Shown here: piece after piece, positions 48,852 through 57,594 of the stretch
Numbering within the stretch: position 1 is the first letter of the stretch
Layout of the letters: each line of letters opens with the position of its first letter
Origin: Termitidicoccus mucosus
GTDB lineage: Bacteria > Verrucomicrobiota > Verrucomicrobiia > Opitutales > Opitutaceae
Assembly: GCF_038725785.1 (NCBI RefSeq)
Contig: NZ_CP109796.1
Coordinates: forward strand, 4,216,001 to 4,280,000
DNA: 64,000 nt
Reading direction: 5' to 3'
Position numbers and translations under genes: made by a program
Notes under the pieces: model-generated
The model's database searches: none
The model's input: only the letters and a program-made list of their open reading frames with translations
What the model was told of the DNA's origin: nothing

Positions 48852-49667
48852 ATGTCATGGCTCCATCGCATCGAGCGCTGGCTCGAACCTTTCGCCATCC
48901 GCAACATCACGATCTACATCGTCGCCGGGCAGCTTCTCGCGCTCGGCGCCGCGATGCTCCGGCTGATCGATCCTTTTCTGCTGCAACTTTATCCCGCGCT
49001 CGTGCTCGAAGGCCAGTGGTGGCGGCTCGTCACATTTGTGTTTCTGCCGCCGATTCCCGTCTCGACCTTCGGCGTCATCGGGGCGGCGTTTGCGCTTTAT
49101 CTGCTCTACCTCTACGGCACCGCGCTTGAGCACCATTGGAGCACGGTCCGCTACAACCTCTTTCTTTTCATCGGCTACGCGCTCACCGTCGGGCTGTCCT
49201 TCATCACGCCCGGCTATCCCGCCAGCAACACCTTCATCGCCGGGTCGCTCTTTCTCGCCTTTGCGTTTCTCTTCCCGGACTTCACGCTCCACCTGTTTTT
49301 CATCCTGCCGGTGCGCATCAAGTGGATCGCGCTCTTCACGTGGATCCTATACGGCTACAGCTTCATCACGGGCGGCCTCGCGACCCGGCTCACCATCATC
49401 GCCGCGGTCGGAAACTTCCTTCTCTTCTTTGCCCGCGCCATCTGGCAAAACGCGCGGCACGGCCGCCGCCGCATGGCCGGGCAGGCGCGGCGCATCGCCA
49501 CGGCCAACGAGCCCCGCCACCGCTGCCACGTGTGCGGCAAGACCGACCGCACCCATCCGCAGGAGGACTTCCGCTACTGCTCCAAGTGCGCGGGCGACTA
49601 CTGCTACTGCTCCGAGCATATCCGCAACCACGAACACATCGTCGCCGAGCCGCCGGCCAAATCCTGA
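48852..49667 (+). CDS. Rhomboid-like membrane protein with C-terminal zinc motif, catalytic Ser motif not seen
   Basis: A 271-residue membrane protein with about six hydrophobic segments. EGQWWRLVTFVFL (about residue 55) closely resembles the rhomboid L1-loop WR signature. However, the protease GxSG motif is not visible; the corresponding stretch is NTFIAGSLFLAFAF, so it is likely a pseudoprotease or derlin-like protein. The C-terminal tail carries Cys/His pairs (CHVCGKT, YCSKCAGDYCYCSEH, and HEH) that look like a zinc-ribbon or double zinc knuckle. It is 24 bp upstream of an M50 protease, forming an apparent operon with it and the PrmB-like gene. Its function is unknown. Confidence 0.8.
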   Translation: MSWLHRIERWLEPFAIRNITIYIVAGQLLALGAAMLRLIDPFLLQLYPALVLEGQWWRLVTFVFLPPIPVSTFGVIGAAFALYLLYLYGTALEHHWSTVRYNLFLFIGYALTVGLSFITPGYPASNTFIAGSLFLAFAFLFPDFTLHLFFILPVRIKWIALFTWILYGYSFITGGLATRLTIIAAVGNFLLFFARAIWQNARHGRRRMAGQARRIATANEPRHRCHVCGKTDRTHPQEDFRYCSKCAGDYCYCSEHIRNHEHIVAEPPAKS

Positions 49668-49690
49668 ACCCTCCCGCCCGCCGCCAGCCC

Positions 49691-50335
49691 ATGAATCTCT
49701 CACCCGGACAACTCACCGCCGCGCTCATCTCCTACGCCATCGTCATCGTGAGCCTCAGCGCGCACGAATGGGGCCACGCGTGGACGGCCGACCGGCTCGG
49801 CGACGACACCGCGCGGCGCATGGGACGCGTGACCTTGAACCCGCTCGCGCACATCGACCTCATCGGCACCGTCGTCATCCCATTCATCGCCATTCTCACC
49901 GGCATTCCCATCATCGGCTGGGCCAAGCCCGTCCTCATCAACCCGGACAACCTCCCCCGCACCTCGCAACGCGCCTGGGTCACCATCGCGGGCCCGGCGA
50001 TGAACCTCCTCCTCGCGCTGGCCGGCACCATCGTATTCGCGCTCGTCGTCCGCGCCGCACCGGACGCGCCCTGGCTTCCCGGCCTGCTTTCCAGCATCAT
50101 CGTCATCAACATCAGCCTGATGGTGTTCAACCTCCTGCCTGTGCCGCCGCTCGACGGCTCGAAATTCCTCATGTATTGGTTCGGCATGAGCGAGCGCGCC
50201 TACATCGCGTTCGCGCGCTACGGCTGGCTCATCCTCATGGTGCTTTTCAACATCCCGCAAACCCGCGGCTTTCTCGGTTCGCTCATCGGCCACGCGCTCA
50301 AACCCTTCGTCGCCCTCCTGCAATTCCTGACGTGA
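49691..50335 (+). CDS. M50-type site-2 protease
   Basis: A 214-residue zinc metalloprotease of the M50 family. LSAHEWGHAWTADRLGD carries the HExxH motif (residues about 25-29) in the first membrane segment, and NLLPVPPLDGSKF (about 155) gives the NPxPxxDG-like third-ligand motif. The short form without PDZ domains resembles SpoIVFB/FtsH-independent membrane proteases. It might process a membrane-anchored signal protein; its target is unknown. The ATG at 49691 is used, and its stop overlaps the GTG start of the PrmB-like gene. Confidence 0.92.
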   Translation: MNLSPGQLTAALISYAIVIVSLSAHEWGHAWTADRLGDDTARRMGRVTLNPLAHIDLIGTVVIPFIAILTGIPIIGWAKPVLINPDNLPRTSQRAWVTIAGPAMNLLLALAGTIVFALVVRAAPDAPWLPGLLSSIIVINISLMVFNLLPVPPLDGSKFLMYWFGMSERAYIAFARYGWLILMVLFNIPQTRGFLGSLIGHALKPFVALLQFLT

Positions 50336-51456
50336 AAAAAAACGTCCGCAAAAAACACCCCGATGCCGACGGCGGCGTCGGCAAGGATCAAGGGTCAAGT
50401 AATACAAGTGACAAGGCCCCGCCCGCCGGGCCGCGCAACGCTCCCTGCGCGCCCCGCGCCCGCCGGCCCGCGCCATCAGCCGCCGCGCCAAGCCACACTC
50501 CGCAGTCCGCACTCCACCTTTCCCCCGCGCTCCCCGTCTCCTCGCAACTCGCCACGCTCCGCGCTTGGCTCGACTTTGCCATCGACGCCTACGAGCGCGC
50601 CGGGCTCGCCCTCGGCCAGATCGCCACCGACGCCCACGACGAGGCGCTCTACCTCCTGCTCCACACGCTCGGCTGGCCGCTCGACAGCGAACCCGCCGCG
50701 CTCGACCGTCCGCTCGACCCCGCGCAACGCATCGCCCTGCGCGCCGTCCTCCAGCGCCGCGTCGTCGAGCGCATCCCCGCCGCCTACATCACGCGCGAGG
50801 CCTGGCTCGGCGATCTGCGCTTTTACGTCGATGAGCGCGTGCTCATCCCGCGCTCCTATTTCCTGGAAATCATCCCCGGCCTCGCCGCCGGCGGCCTCGC
50901 CTTCGCCACCGACACCGCGTTTGTCCCGGAAAAAGTCCGCCGCGTCACGGATGTCTGCACCGGCTCCGGCTGCCTCGCCATCCTGCTCGCGAAGCACTTC
51001 CCCAAGGCCGCCGTCGATGCCATCGACCTGTCGCCCGGCGCGCTCGAAGTCGCGCGGATCAACGTCGATGCGCACCGCCTCGCCCGCCGCGTCGCGCTGC
51101 ATCGCAGCGACGTGTTCGACGCCGTGCCGCCCGCGCGTTACGATGTGATTCTCAGCAACCCGCCCTACGAGCCCAGCCGCATCTGCGACGCGCTCCCGGA
51201 GGAATTTCGCAAGGAGCCGCGCCTCGCGCTCGACGGCGGGCGGGACGGGCTCGACATCATCAGAAAACTCCTGCGCCAGTCCGCCGCGCGCCTTGCGCCG
51301 GACGGCATCGTGCTGATCGAGGTCGGCGGTCTGCGCCGCGCGATGGACCGGGCCTTCGCCGCGCTGGAGCCGCATTGGCTCCACACCGAGGACGGCAGCG
51401 ACTGCGTCTGTGTCATCCACGCCCGCCGCCTGGCCGCCCATGCGGACAGCCTCTGA
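50332..51456 (+). CDS. prmB: Release-factor / ribosomal-L3 glutamine methyltransferase, PrmB-like
   Basis: A 374-residue SAM-dependent N5-glutamine methyltransferase. The GTG at 50332 overlaps the M50 stop (GTGA). The methyltransferase fold includes VTDVCTGSGCLAILLAKHFP (SAM-binding, about 205) and the NPPYEP catalytic motif (about 285). The run DALPEEFRKEPRLALDGGRD and GLDIIRKLL after NPPYEP is characteristic of PrmB (modifying Gln of ribosomal protein L3) more than PrmC. An N-terminal tail of about 55 residues (KKNVRKKHPDADGGVGK then Pro/Ala-rich) is low-complexity and absent from typical PrmB, so the real start may be internal. Confidence 0.85.
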   Translation: MKKNVRKKHPDADGGVGKDQGSSNTSDKAPPAGPRNAPCAPRARRPAPSAAAPSHTPQSALHLSPALPVSSQLATLRAWLDFAIDAYERAGLALGQIATDAHDEALYLLLHTLGWPLDSEPAALDRPLDPAQRIALRAVLQRRVVERIPAAYITREAWLGDLRFYVDERVLIPRSYFLEIIPGLAAGGLAFATDTAFVPEKVRRVTDVCTGSGCLAILLAKHFPKAAVDAIDLSPGALEVARINVDAHRLARRVALHRSDVFDAVPPARYDVILSNPPYEPSRICDALPEEFRKEPRLALDGGRDGLDIIRKLLRQSAARLAPDGIVLIEVGGLRRAMDRAFAALEPHWLHTEDGSDCVCVIHARRLAAHADSL

Positions 51457-51501
51457 CAGCATTTGCCAATAATACCATTTCCGCCCGAAATTTATAGTTT
51501 A

Positions 51502-51556
51502 GGTAGGGCGAGGCGTCCCCGCCGAGCCGCGGCTCAGCCGGAGGCTTCGCCCTACC
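51502..51556. repeat. 55-bp GC-rich palindrome, copy 2
   Basis: GGTAGGGCGAGGCGTCCCCG and its imperfect complement meet at GAGCCGCGGCTC. Its reverse complement matches 58554-58608 at 54 of 55 positions. The flank TTGATAAGTCTATAAGTCAT on the right also matches the flank of the 58554 copy, so the repeated unit is longer than the palindrome. It lies between the convergent PrmB-like and WecG-like genes. Confidence 0.9.
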
Positions 51557-51635
51557 TTGATAAGTCTATAAGTCATATGATAATCAAATTCTTGCTGAGA
51601 GCAGGTCCACCGCCGAACCCATCAAGATTCTTGCA

Positions 51636-52403
51636 TCACAAGACCGGATACTTCTTCAGCCCGAGAAGCTGGCAGCCGGCCCTGAGCACGAAGAGTGGAT
51701 TATAAACCAGATAACGGCGCCAGAGACGGCGCGGCTCGACACAGAGGCGGAAAAACCACTCCAAGCCGCAACGCCGCATCCAGCGCGGGGCCTGCCGGAG
51801 CGTCCCGGCATGAAAATCAAACGCCGCGCCCACGCCGATCATCAGCGTGGCGTCGAGCGTTTCCAGATGGCGCGCCATGAACCGCTCCTGCTTCGGCGCG
51901 CCGAGCCCCACCCACATGATGTCCGGCCGGGCCGCGCGCACGGCCGCGGCGAGCCGCCTTTCATCGTCATCCGTCAGCTCGCGGAACGGCGGGCACCACG
52001 TGCCGGCAATGCGCGCGCGCGGAAACCGCCCGAGCAGCTTTTGCCTCAACAACTCCGCCACGCCTTCCGCGCCGCCGCAGAGAAAATGCGCGGCCTCGCC
52101 GTTTTGCGTGGCGCGAAAGACCTCCAGCATCAGGTCCGGGCCGTAAACGCGCCCGATGTCGCCGCCCACGCGCCACTTCGCGAGCCAGACCAGCGGCATG
52201 CCGTCGGTGGCGGTGAGCATGGCGCGGTTGTAGATGCGCTTGAGGTCCGGGTCGCGCTGCGCCTCGGAAATCCCGTGCACGGCGGCGAGGCAGACGCAGC
52301 CCTTGCGCCGCGCCTTCACCGCGTCCATGATGGCGGCGGTCGCAACCGGGAGGTTCATTGCGTGGACGGCGACCCCGAGGACATTGAAGGTGGGAATGGG
52401 CAA
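51636..52403 (-). CDS. WecG/TagA/CpsF-family glycosyltransferase
   Basis: A 255-residue enzyme. The family core is present: NVLGVAVHAMNLPVA, the ATDGMPLVWLAKWRVG segment near residue 65, RVYGPDLM, and DIMWVGLGAPKQERFMARH (about 170) followed by GVGAAFDFHAGTLRQAPRWM and GLEWFFRLCVEPRRLWRRY. Such enzymes transfer N-acetylmannosamine or a related sugar to a lipid-linked precursor in surface polysaccharide synthesis. The acceptor here is unknown. It lies 15 bp downstream of panB on the same strand. Confidence 0.93.
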   Translation of the reverse strand: MPIPTFNVLGVAVHAMNLPVATAAIMDAVKARRKGCVCLAAVHGISEAQRDPDLKRIYNRAMLTATDGMPLVWLAKWRVGGDIGRVYGPDLMLEVFRATQNGEAAHFLCGGAEGVAELLRQKLLGRFPRARIAGTWCPPFRELTDDDERRLAAAVRAARPDIMWVGLGAPKQERFMARHLETLDATLMIGVGAAFDFHAGTLRQAPRWMRRCGLEWFFRLCVEPRRLWRRYLVYNPLFVLRAGCQLLGLKKYPVL

Positions 52404-52418
52404 GGCGGAAGAGCGGGG

Positions 52419-53201
52419 TCACTCCGGGAATTTTTTCGAGCGCACGGCCTCGGCAAAAGCCGCAAACCCCTTCTGGTATTCCGCGCCCGCGTTTGCAAAT
52501 TGTTTGACGAAGCCGGGCAGATACTCGGACGGGGTGAGCCCGAGCAGATCGTGCGCGACCAGCACCTGCCCGTCGCAATGCGGCCCCGCGCTGATGCCGA
52601 TGGTCGGCACGCCCGCGGCCTCGGTGATGGCGCGCGCGCATTCGGAGTCGGTGAGCTCGATGAGCAGGGCAAACACGCCCGCCTGCTCGAGCGCGCGGGC
52701 GTCGGCGAGGAGCGCGTCGCGTTCGGCGGCGGCGGCCCCGAATTTTTTGTAGCGGCCGAGCGCGAGGACTTGCTGCGGCTTCAAGCCGATGTGGCCCCAC
52801 ACGGGAATGCCGGCGGCGGTGAGGCGCGCGACCACGGGCGCGATTTCCGCGCCGCCCTCGATCTTCACCGCCCCGGCCCCGGCCTGCTGGAGAATGCGCT
52901 GGCAGGAGGCGAGCACATGGTCGAAGGAGTAATGCGCCTCGGCAAAGGGCAGGTCGGCGGCGACCAGGGCGGCGGGGCGCGCGCGGACGACGGCCGCGGT
53001 GTGATGGCAGATGTCGTCGAGCGTGACCGGGACGGTGTGCTCGTGGCCGAGCACGACGTTGCCCAGGGAATCGCCCACGAGAATGATATCGACGCCCGCC
53101 GCGTCGGCATAGCGCGCCGTGGGAGCGTCATAAGCCGTGACGACGACGATGGGCTGCCGGCCCTTGAGTTTGCGAATGCTGTGCGTGGTGGTTTTCGGCA
53201 T
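52419..53201 (-). CDS. panB: 3-methyl-2-oxobutanoate hydroxymethyltransferase
   Basis: A 260-residue PanB, the first enzyme of pantothenate synthesis, using methylene-tetrahydrofolate to convert alpha-ketoisovalerate to ketopantoate. Motifs are clear: VVTAYDAPTARYADAAGVDI, ILVGDSLGNVVLGHEHTVPV, ADLPFAEAHYS, VKIEGG, PVWGHIGLKPQQV and IGISAGPHCDGQVLVAHDLLG. Full length. No panC lies next to it in this window; the downstream gene is the WecG-like glycosyltransferase. Confidence 0.96.
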   Translation of the reverse strand: MPKTTTHSIRKLKGRQPIVVVTAYDAPTARYADAAGVDIILVGDSLGNVVLGHEHTVPVTLDDICHHTAAVVRARPAALVAADLPFAEAHYSFDHVLASCQRILQQAGAGAVKIEGGAEIAPVVARLTAAGIPVWGHIGLKPQQVLALGRYKKFGAAAAERDALLADARALEQAGVFALLIELTDSECARAITEAAGVPTIGISAGPHCDGQVLVAHDLLGLTPSEYLPGFVKQFANAGAEYQKGFAAFAEAVRSKKFPE

Positions 53202-53431
53202 TTGTTTTTGCGGTTATGAGGCTAAAAACCGTCATTGCAAGGTAGCACAGGCACGACGGGCCGCGAGCCTTCGGCCCCGAAACCAGTGCAAAAACACGCC
53301 GGCTTTCCTGCGCAACCACGCAGGCCGCACGCGGCATTAAAGGACGCGCGGAAAGAAAAAATGGCGCGCACGGGTGTTTTATATTGAAAAATCGAACCGA
53401 AATTGCCGTTAGTTGGACTAACCCTCTCGAA

Positions 53432-53701
53432 ATGATTTTGCGTATCCTGAAAAACCTGTTTCGCCGTCCGCCTATCCGCATGGGCCGGGTGGATAACAGT
53501 CGGATTCGCACCACGACCATCCGCAATTCGGGTTTCGTGAGTTTTATTTCCGCGACGGGCAGCCTGAGGGCGCGCAACACCGACCACTACGACGCGCGCC
53601 TGCGCCGCCGCCGTTTTTTCAAGAGCCTGGTGATCGCGACTCTAAGCGCCGGCGGTGCATGGATCGTGATCGAAAGCGCCCGCGCTCTGACGCTGTTCTG
53701 A
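53432..53701 (+). CDS. Small basic protein with C-terminal membrane segment, unknown function
   Basis: An 89-residue frame from the ATG at 53432; the frame is open upstream to a TTG at 53384. It is rich in Arg (RIRTTTIRNSG, RLRRRRFFK) with one hydrophobic stretch near the end (SLVIATLSAGGAWIVIESA). I do not recognise a family, and there is no Shine-Dalgarno. It sits between panB and the lipoprotein genes on the opposite strand. It could be a real small tail-anchored protein; coding evidence is moderate. Confidence 0.45.
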   Translation: MILRILKNLFRRPPIRMGRVDNSRIRTTTIRNSGFVSFISATGSLRARNTDHYDARLRRRRFFKSLVIATLSAGGAWIVIESARALTLF

Positions 53702-53791
53702 GCGGGGCGGAAAGCGCAAGGCGACCCGGCATGGCCGATTTTCGCCGGAGGCGCGCGCCAGCGCGCCGCGTGGCGCAGGCTTCCGGCCGCC

Positions 53792-55000
53792 TCACTTCGT
53801 CAGTTCGCTGCGGTAGACGACCGTGTCGCGCGGAGCTTCGCCGAGGGTCGTGGTCGCGGCGACCGTGACGGTGAACTGTTGCGTGAGACTGTCGATGGCG
53901 CGACCACTGGCGTCGAGGAAGGTGAGCGTCGCCGGGTAGTCGCCGGGCGCGAGCTTGAGCGCGTGGAAACTCAGGTAGCGCGGCAGGTTGTCCCACTGGC
54001 GCGTGTCGGCGTCGGGCGTCGTGGCGGCGGAGGTGAGCTTGCTGATCAGGCCCACGGCGGCGAGCGCAAGGGCGGCCGTGCCGGAGTCTTCCCCGCGGCT
54101 GTTGGCGGCGATGACCGCGCCCATGAGGGCGACGTCGCCCACGGTATTGGCGCCGGTTTTGAAGACGGCCTTGTTGCCCAGAATATGGTCCATCACGCGT
54201 CCGCCGCGCGTGATGGCTTGAAAAAAGAGATCGTCGTAGGCCGGCAGCATGACGGTGCGCCCGGCGATTTCGAGGCGCGCGGCGGACGCGGTGACGGGGC
54301 CGGCCTGGAAACGCAGCATCTCGCCGTATTGGCCGGCGGCGACTTTGCGCGGGCCGCGGCCGAACTCGACGAAAAAGAGCACGTTGGCCGACGGGTCGTA
54401 GGGCAGGGGCTCGGGGCGGCTTTGCGCGCGGGCGCTGGCGACGGCGCGGGCGAGCGCGTCGGAGCCGTTGCCGCCGAGTTTCGCCGTGACGTAGCCATCG
54501 AGGTAGTCGCAGAGCACGTAGTCGCCGGCATAGGTCTTTTCCTCGGCGTCGCTGTCGAGCAGCTCGGCGGTGCGGAAGAGCGCGCGGGCGTTGTCGGGCT
54601 CGCCGTCGCGCCAGTAGAGGATGGCCCGGTAGTAGTTGGCCATGACGCGTTCGTAGGGTTCGCCGATGAAGGGCTTGTCGGACTCGTTGCGGAACATGCG
54701 CCGGGACTTGGCGGCATCGGCGCTGATATTGCCGTAGTTGGCGGCGGCGGTCATGAGGGCGTCGTCGAGCAGGGATTTCGTCTCGCCGGGTTCGCCCCGG
54801 CGCAAGGTGGTGGCGGCGAGGCGATACTGGTAGAGAACTTTGTCTTTCTTGGGCGCGGCGTCGATATAGGCCCGGCCGTCCACGATCGGGTCGCCGGTCG
54901 GCGTGATGCGGGGCATCGTGGGCGCGCTGGCGCAGCCGGCCAGAAAGAGCAGGGCGATGGCAAAGGCGGCAAAGGTGCTGGCGGTTGCGCGGGTTTTCAC
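53792..55000 (-). CDS. Lipoprotein of unknown function, COG3014-like
   Basis: A 402-residue protein. The GTG at 55000 gives a lipoprotein signal (FAAFAIALLFLAGCASAP) with the lipobox LAGC (Cys about residue 22); earlier frame extension shows no signal. The helical region (about 40-190) has TPR-like features (YRLAATTLRRGEPGETKSLL, RALFRTAELLDSDAEE), followed by YVLCDYLDGYVTAKLGG and a beta-rich end (DYPATLTFLDASGRAI). It loosely resembles the COG3014 group; this match is from memory of the pattern and uncertain. It is alone on its strand, with a large inverted repeat upstream. Confidence 0.7.
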   Translation of the reverse strand: MKTRATASTFAAFAIALLFLAGCASAPTMPRITPTGDPIVDGRAYIDAAPKKDKVLYQYRLAATTLRRGEPGETKSLLDDALMTAAANYGNISADAAKSRRMFRNESDKPFIGEPYERVMANYYRAILYWRDGEPDNARALFRTAELLDSDAEEKTYAGDYVLCDYLDGYVTAKLGGNGSDALARAVASARAQSRPEPLPYDPSANVLFFVEFGRGPRKVAAGQYGEMLRFQAGPVTASAARLEIAGRTVMLPAYDDLFFQAITRGGRVMDHILGNKAVFKTGANTVGDVALMGAVIAANSRGEDSGTAALALAAVGLISKLTSAATTPDADTRQWDNLPRYLSFHALKLAPGDYPATLTFLDASGRAIDSLTQQFTVTVAATTTLGEAPRDTVVYRSELTK

Positions 55001-55437
55001 GGGTTTCCGGACAATGGCAGATAAGGAAGACGCGGGCGAAAGCGAGGAAGTGAAACGAGTTTGGCGGAAAAGTGAAGCACGGCGGCGGCTCTTTGATTGC
55101 ACGGCGGGAAAAAGATTTGGGTTCCTGTCTATTTTGAATGGCTGTTTTTCATGGCAAAGAAGCAAAACCAAGTCACAGAGCACACAGAGCTCCGACACAG
55201 AGTCCACAGAGGTTCGATTTTGAACTTCCTCCGTGAACTCTGTGTCCGCGCTCCGTGAACTCTGTGACTAAAACAACCGGACTTTTCATCGAAAATAGCG
55301 TCGAACCAAGATTTGAGACAGCGGATGGCGGCGAATGTTGACGCGCTTTGGGCTCGTGCCCGGCGGGCGGCGGCGGACGTCTTTTCCTGTTGCCGCCATT
55401 TGCGCTCGTCCGCGGTCAATGCTATGCTGGCGGCACC
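55001..55437. other. 437-bp gap with a long inverted repeat
   Basis: It contains the CACAGAG-type inverted repeat (55148-55275). The remainder, including the region just before the DUF1328 gene (55276-55437), shows no gene or site I can support. Confidence 0.55.
55148..55275. repeat. Inverted repeat, GTCACAGAGCACACAGAG arms
   Basis: AAGTCACAGAGCACACAGAG pairs with complementary GTGAACTCTGTGACT, and CGACACAGAGTCCACAGAGG with CCTCCGTGAACTCTGTGTCC. Each arm contains an internal direct repeat (CACAGAGNNCACAGAG). Thematically like 6721-6820. Confidence 0.85.
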
Positions 55438-55605
55438 ATGCTGCGTTATTCACTTATCTTCCTGATTGTGGCCATCATTGCGGCGGTGCTGGGATTCGGC
55501 GGTTTGGCAGGCACGGCCGCGTCAATCGCGAAAATCCTGTTCTTTGTGTTTCTGGTGATTTTCGTGATTTCGCTGCTCATCGGACGCAGGCCGCCGACCG
55601 CCTGA
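55438..55605 (+). CDS. DUF1328-family small membrane protein
   Basis: A 55-residue protein. The ATG at 55438 gives [20 protein letters not shown] followed by [22 protein letters not shown], the typical two-helix YtjA/DUF1328 pattern with the [17 protein letters not shown] core. Widespread and of unknown function, often stress-related. It is convergent with the SulP transporter gene. Confidence 0.88.
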   Translation: MLRYSLIFLIVAIIAAVLGFGGLAGTAASIAKILFFVFLVIFVISLLIGRRPPTA

Positions 55606-55641
55606 CCGGCAAACACGGGGCGCCCGGCCCGGGTGGCGGAT

Positions 55642-57381
55642 TCATTGGTTTTCCGCCTTCGTTTCGCGCGCCTCGGCCAGGGCTTTCGCGGCCATCTGTT
55701 TTCGCAACTGCCGGAAATGCTGCATGCCGGTGCGCACCGAGGTGAACAGGTTTTGGCGGCCGATCTCGTTGATCACGCCGGATTGCTCGAGCGCCGCCCG
55801 GAAGCCTTTGTGCGGGCGCGCCAGCGCGAGCGTCACGCCCCGCGCACGCAGGCCGGCGCACAGTTCCCGCAGCACCTCCAGCCCGGTCACGTCGGTCTGC
55901 CCGACCATCTCCGCGACAAAGAGCACGGCGGCGGGCGCTTTTTCCGCGTCCACCAGTTTCAGCACGCGCTCCTTGAAATAGTCGGCGTTGAAGAACAGCA
56001 GCGGGGAGTCGAAGCGATACACGACCACGCCCGGCACGGTGCGGGCGTCGGGATGGGTGCGCACGTCCACCTGGCCGTCCACGCCGCGTTTCCAGCCCAG
56101 CACCGCGTCCGCCGGGCGGTAGAGAAGCTGGAGCGTGCGCAGCAGCGTGAGGCCGATGGCGAAGATGATGCCCGGCAGCACGCCGATCGTCAGCACGCCG
56201 ATGGTCGTGGCGATCGAGAGCCAGAACTCAAACCGGCTCGCGCGCCGCACCAGCCGCAGCGCCTTCAGGTCGATCAGCCCGAATCCCGCCACCACGAGCA
56301 CCGCGCCCAGCGCCGGCGCCGGCACCCAGGACAGCGGCACGGTCAGGAACAGCAGCACGCACACGATGGCGAGCGCCGCGACCACGCCGACGAGGTGGCT
56401 CCTGCCGCCCGCGAGGTCGTTGACCGCCGTGCGCGAGTCCGCGCCGCTGATGGGAAAGCCTTGGCAGAGCGCCGAGCCGATGTCGGCCACGCCGAACGCC
56501 ATGAACTCGTGGTTCGGGTTGAGCGCGCCTCCGCTTTTGTTGGCGAAACTCCGCGCCGTGAGCATGCCGCTGCAAAAACTGACCACCGTGATGCTCACCG
56601 CGCCCTCGAACAGGCGCGCCAGCGAGCCCGCATCGACCAGGGGCAGACGCGGCAGGGGCAGGCTGGCCTCGATGTGCCCGGTGAGCGCCACGCCGTGCCG
56701 GTCGAGATGGAGCACAAACGCCGCGGCCGCGCCCGCCACGATCGCGAGCAGCGGCGCGGGCCAGCGCGGGCGCAGCCGTTTCACCCCGACGGTGACCGCC
56801 AGCGCGAACAGCCCCGCCGCGAGCGTCGGCCAGTGTATCTCGTCCAGCCGCACGGCGGTTTGCCAAAGCCCTTCGAAAAATCTGGAGTGAGGGGCGGCGT
56901 AGCCGAGGATTTTTGCCAGTTGTCCCGCGATGATGCTGATGCCGATGCCGTTGAGGAAGCCGACCAGAATCGGGCGGGAGAGGAAATTGGCCACAAAGCC
57001 GAACCGCAGCATGCCCGCCAGAATCGAGCACACGCCGACCATGAGGGTGAGCACCGCGCACAACGCGACCGTCTGCTCCGGGCCCGCCACCGCCAGCGGC
57101 ATCAGCACCGCGCCGACCAGGGTGCACGTGGCCGCGTCCGGCCCGACCTGCAACTGCCTCGACCCGCCCACGAGCGCGTAAAGCAGCATCGGCAGGATGC
57201 ACGAATAAAGCCCGACCTCGGGCGGCAGCCCGGCGAGTTGCGCGTAGGCGATGGCCGTCGGCACCTGGACGGCCGCGACCGAGAGCCCCGCGAACACATC
57301 GCTTTGCAACCAGTCCTTCTGGTAATGCCGCAACGAGGCCAGCCCTGGCATGAACCGGTTGATGAATTTTTCGGCAGGCAT
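55642..57381 (-). CDS. SulP-family anion transporter with STAS domain
   Basis: A 579-residue membrane protein. The SulP/SLC26 core begins with WLQSDVFAGLSVAAVQVPTA and AYAQLAGLPPEVGLYS (about residues 25-60), includes FLNGIGISIIAG (about 155) and continues through about 12 hydrophobic segments to residue 415. A cytoplasmic STAS domain (about 440-545; VVVYRFDSPLLFFNADYFKER, DVTGLEVLRELCAGLRARG) follows. It may move sulphate, bicarbonate or a dicarboxylate. The STAS serine/aspartate region reads DVTGLEV rather than the DxSGV common in anti-sigma antagonists. It is preceded by an inverted repeat at 57408-57516. Confidence 0.93.
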   Translation of the reverse strand: MPAEKFINRFMPGLASLRHYQKDWLQSDVFAGLSVAAVQVPTAIAYAQLAGLPPEVGLYSCILPMLLYALVGGSRQLQVGPDAATCTLVGAVLMPLAVAGPEQTVALCAVLTLMVGVCSILAGMLRFGFVANFLSRPILVGFLNGIGISIIAGQLAKILGYAAPHSRFFEGLWQTAVRLDEIHWPTLAAGLFALAVTVGVKRLRPRWPAPLLAIVAGAAAAFVLHLDRHGVALTGHIEASLPLPRLPLVDAGSLARLFEGAVSITVVSFCSGMLTARSFANKSGGALNPNHEFMAFGVADIGSALCQGFPISGADSRTAVNDLAGGRSHLVGVVAALAIVCVLLFLTVPLSWVPAPALGAVLVVAGFGLIDLKALRLVRRASRFEFWLSIATTIGVLTIGVLPGIIFAIGLTLLRTLQLLYRPADAVLGWKRGVDGQVDVRTHPDARTVPGVVVYRFDSPLLFFNADYFKERVLKLVDAEKAPAAVLFVAEMVGQTDVTGLEVLRELCAGLRARGVTLALARPHKGFRAALEQSGVINEIGRQNLFTSVRTGMQHFRQLRKQMAAKALAEARETKAENQ

Positions 57382-57407
57382 GGGGTGAGGGGGCGGATGG
57401 GCTCTTA

Positions 57408-57516
57408 ATCTTTCTCTTTATTCTTTCCTCTTTATCTTTCTCCCCTCCGAAAATGCCTGTTTTTCCAACCCGTTGGAAGGGAGAAAGAGAAAGATAAAGA
57501 GGAAAGAATAAAGAAG
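57408..57516. repeat. Inverted repeat, AGAAAGATAAAGAGGAAAG arms (copy 2)
   Basis: The left arm TCTTTATTCTTTCCTCTTTA and following pairs with GATAAAGAGGAAAGAATAAAG on the right. It has the same arm word as 20584-20659. It sits in the gap between divergent SulP and phosphatase genes. Confidence 0.9.
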
Positions 57517-57594
57517 GATGGAGAACGGGAGCGATTTTTCGGGGCCGCATTTTGACGGTTGGCGGGCGGGGACGGGAGCGCATGATGGCGCGGC

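Noticed and set aside
53128-53580. 150-codon minus frame upstream of panB
   Set aside because: It overlaps panB in another frame and the small plus-strand gene, with no domain or start support.
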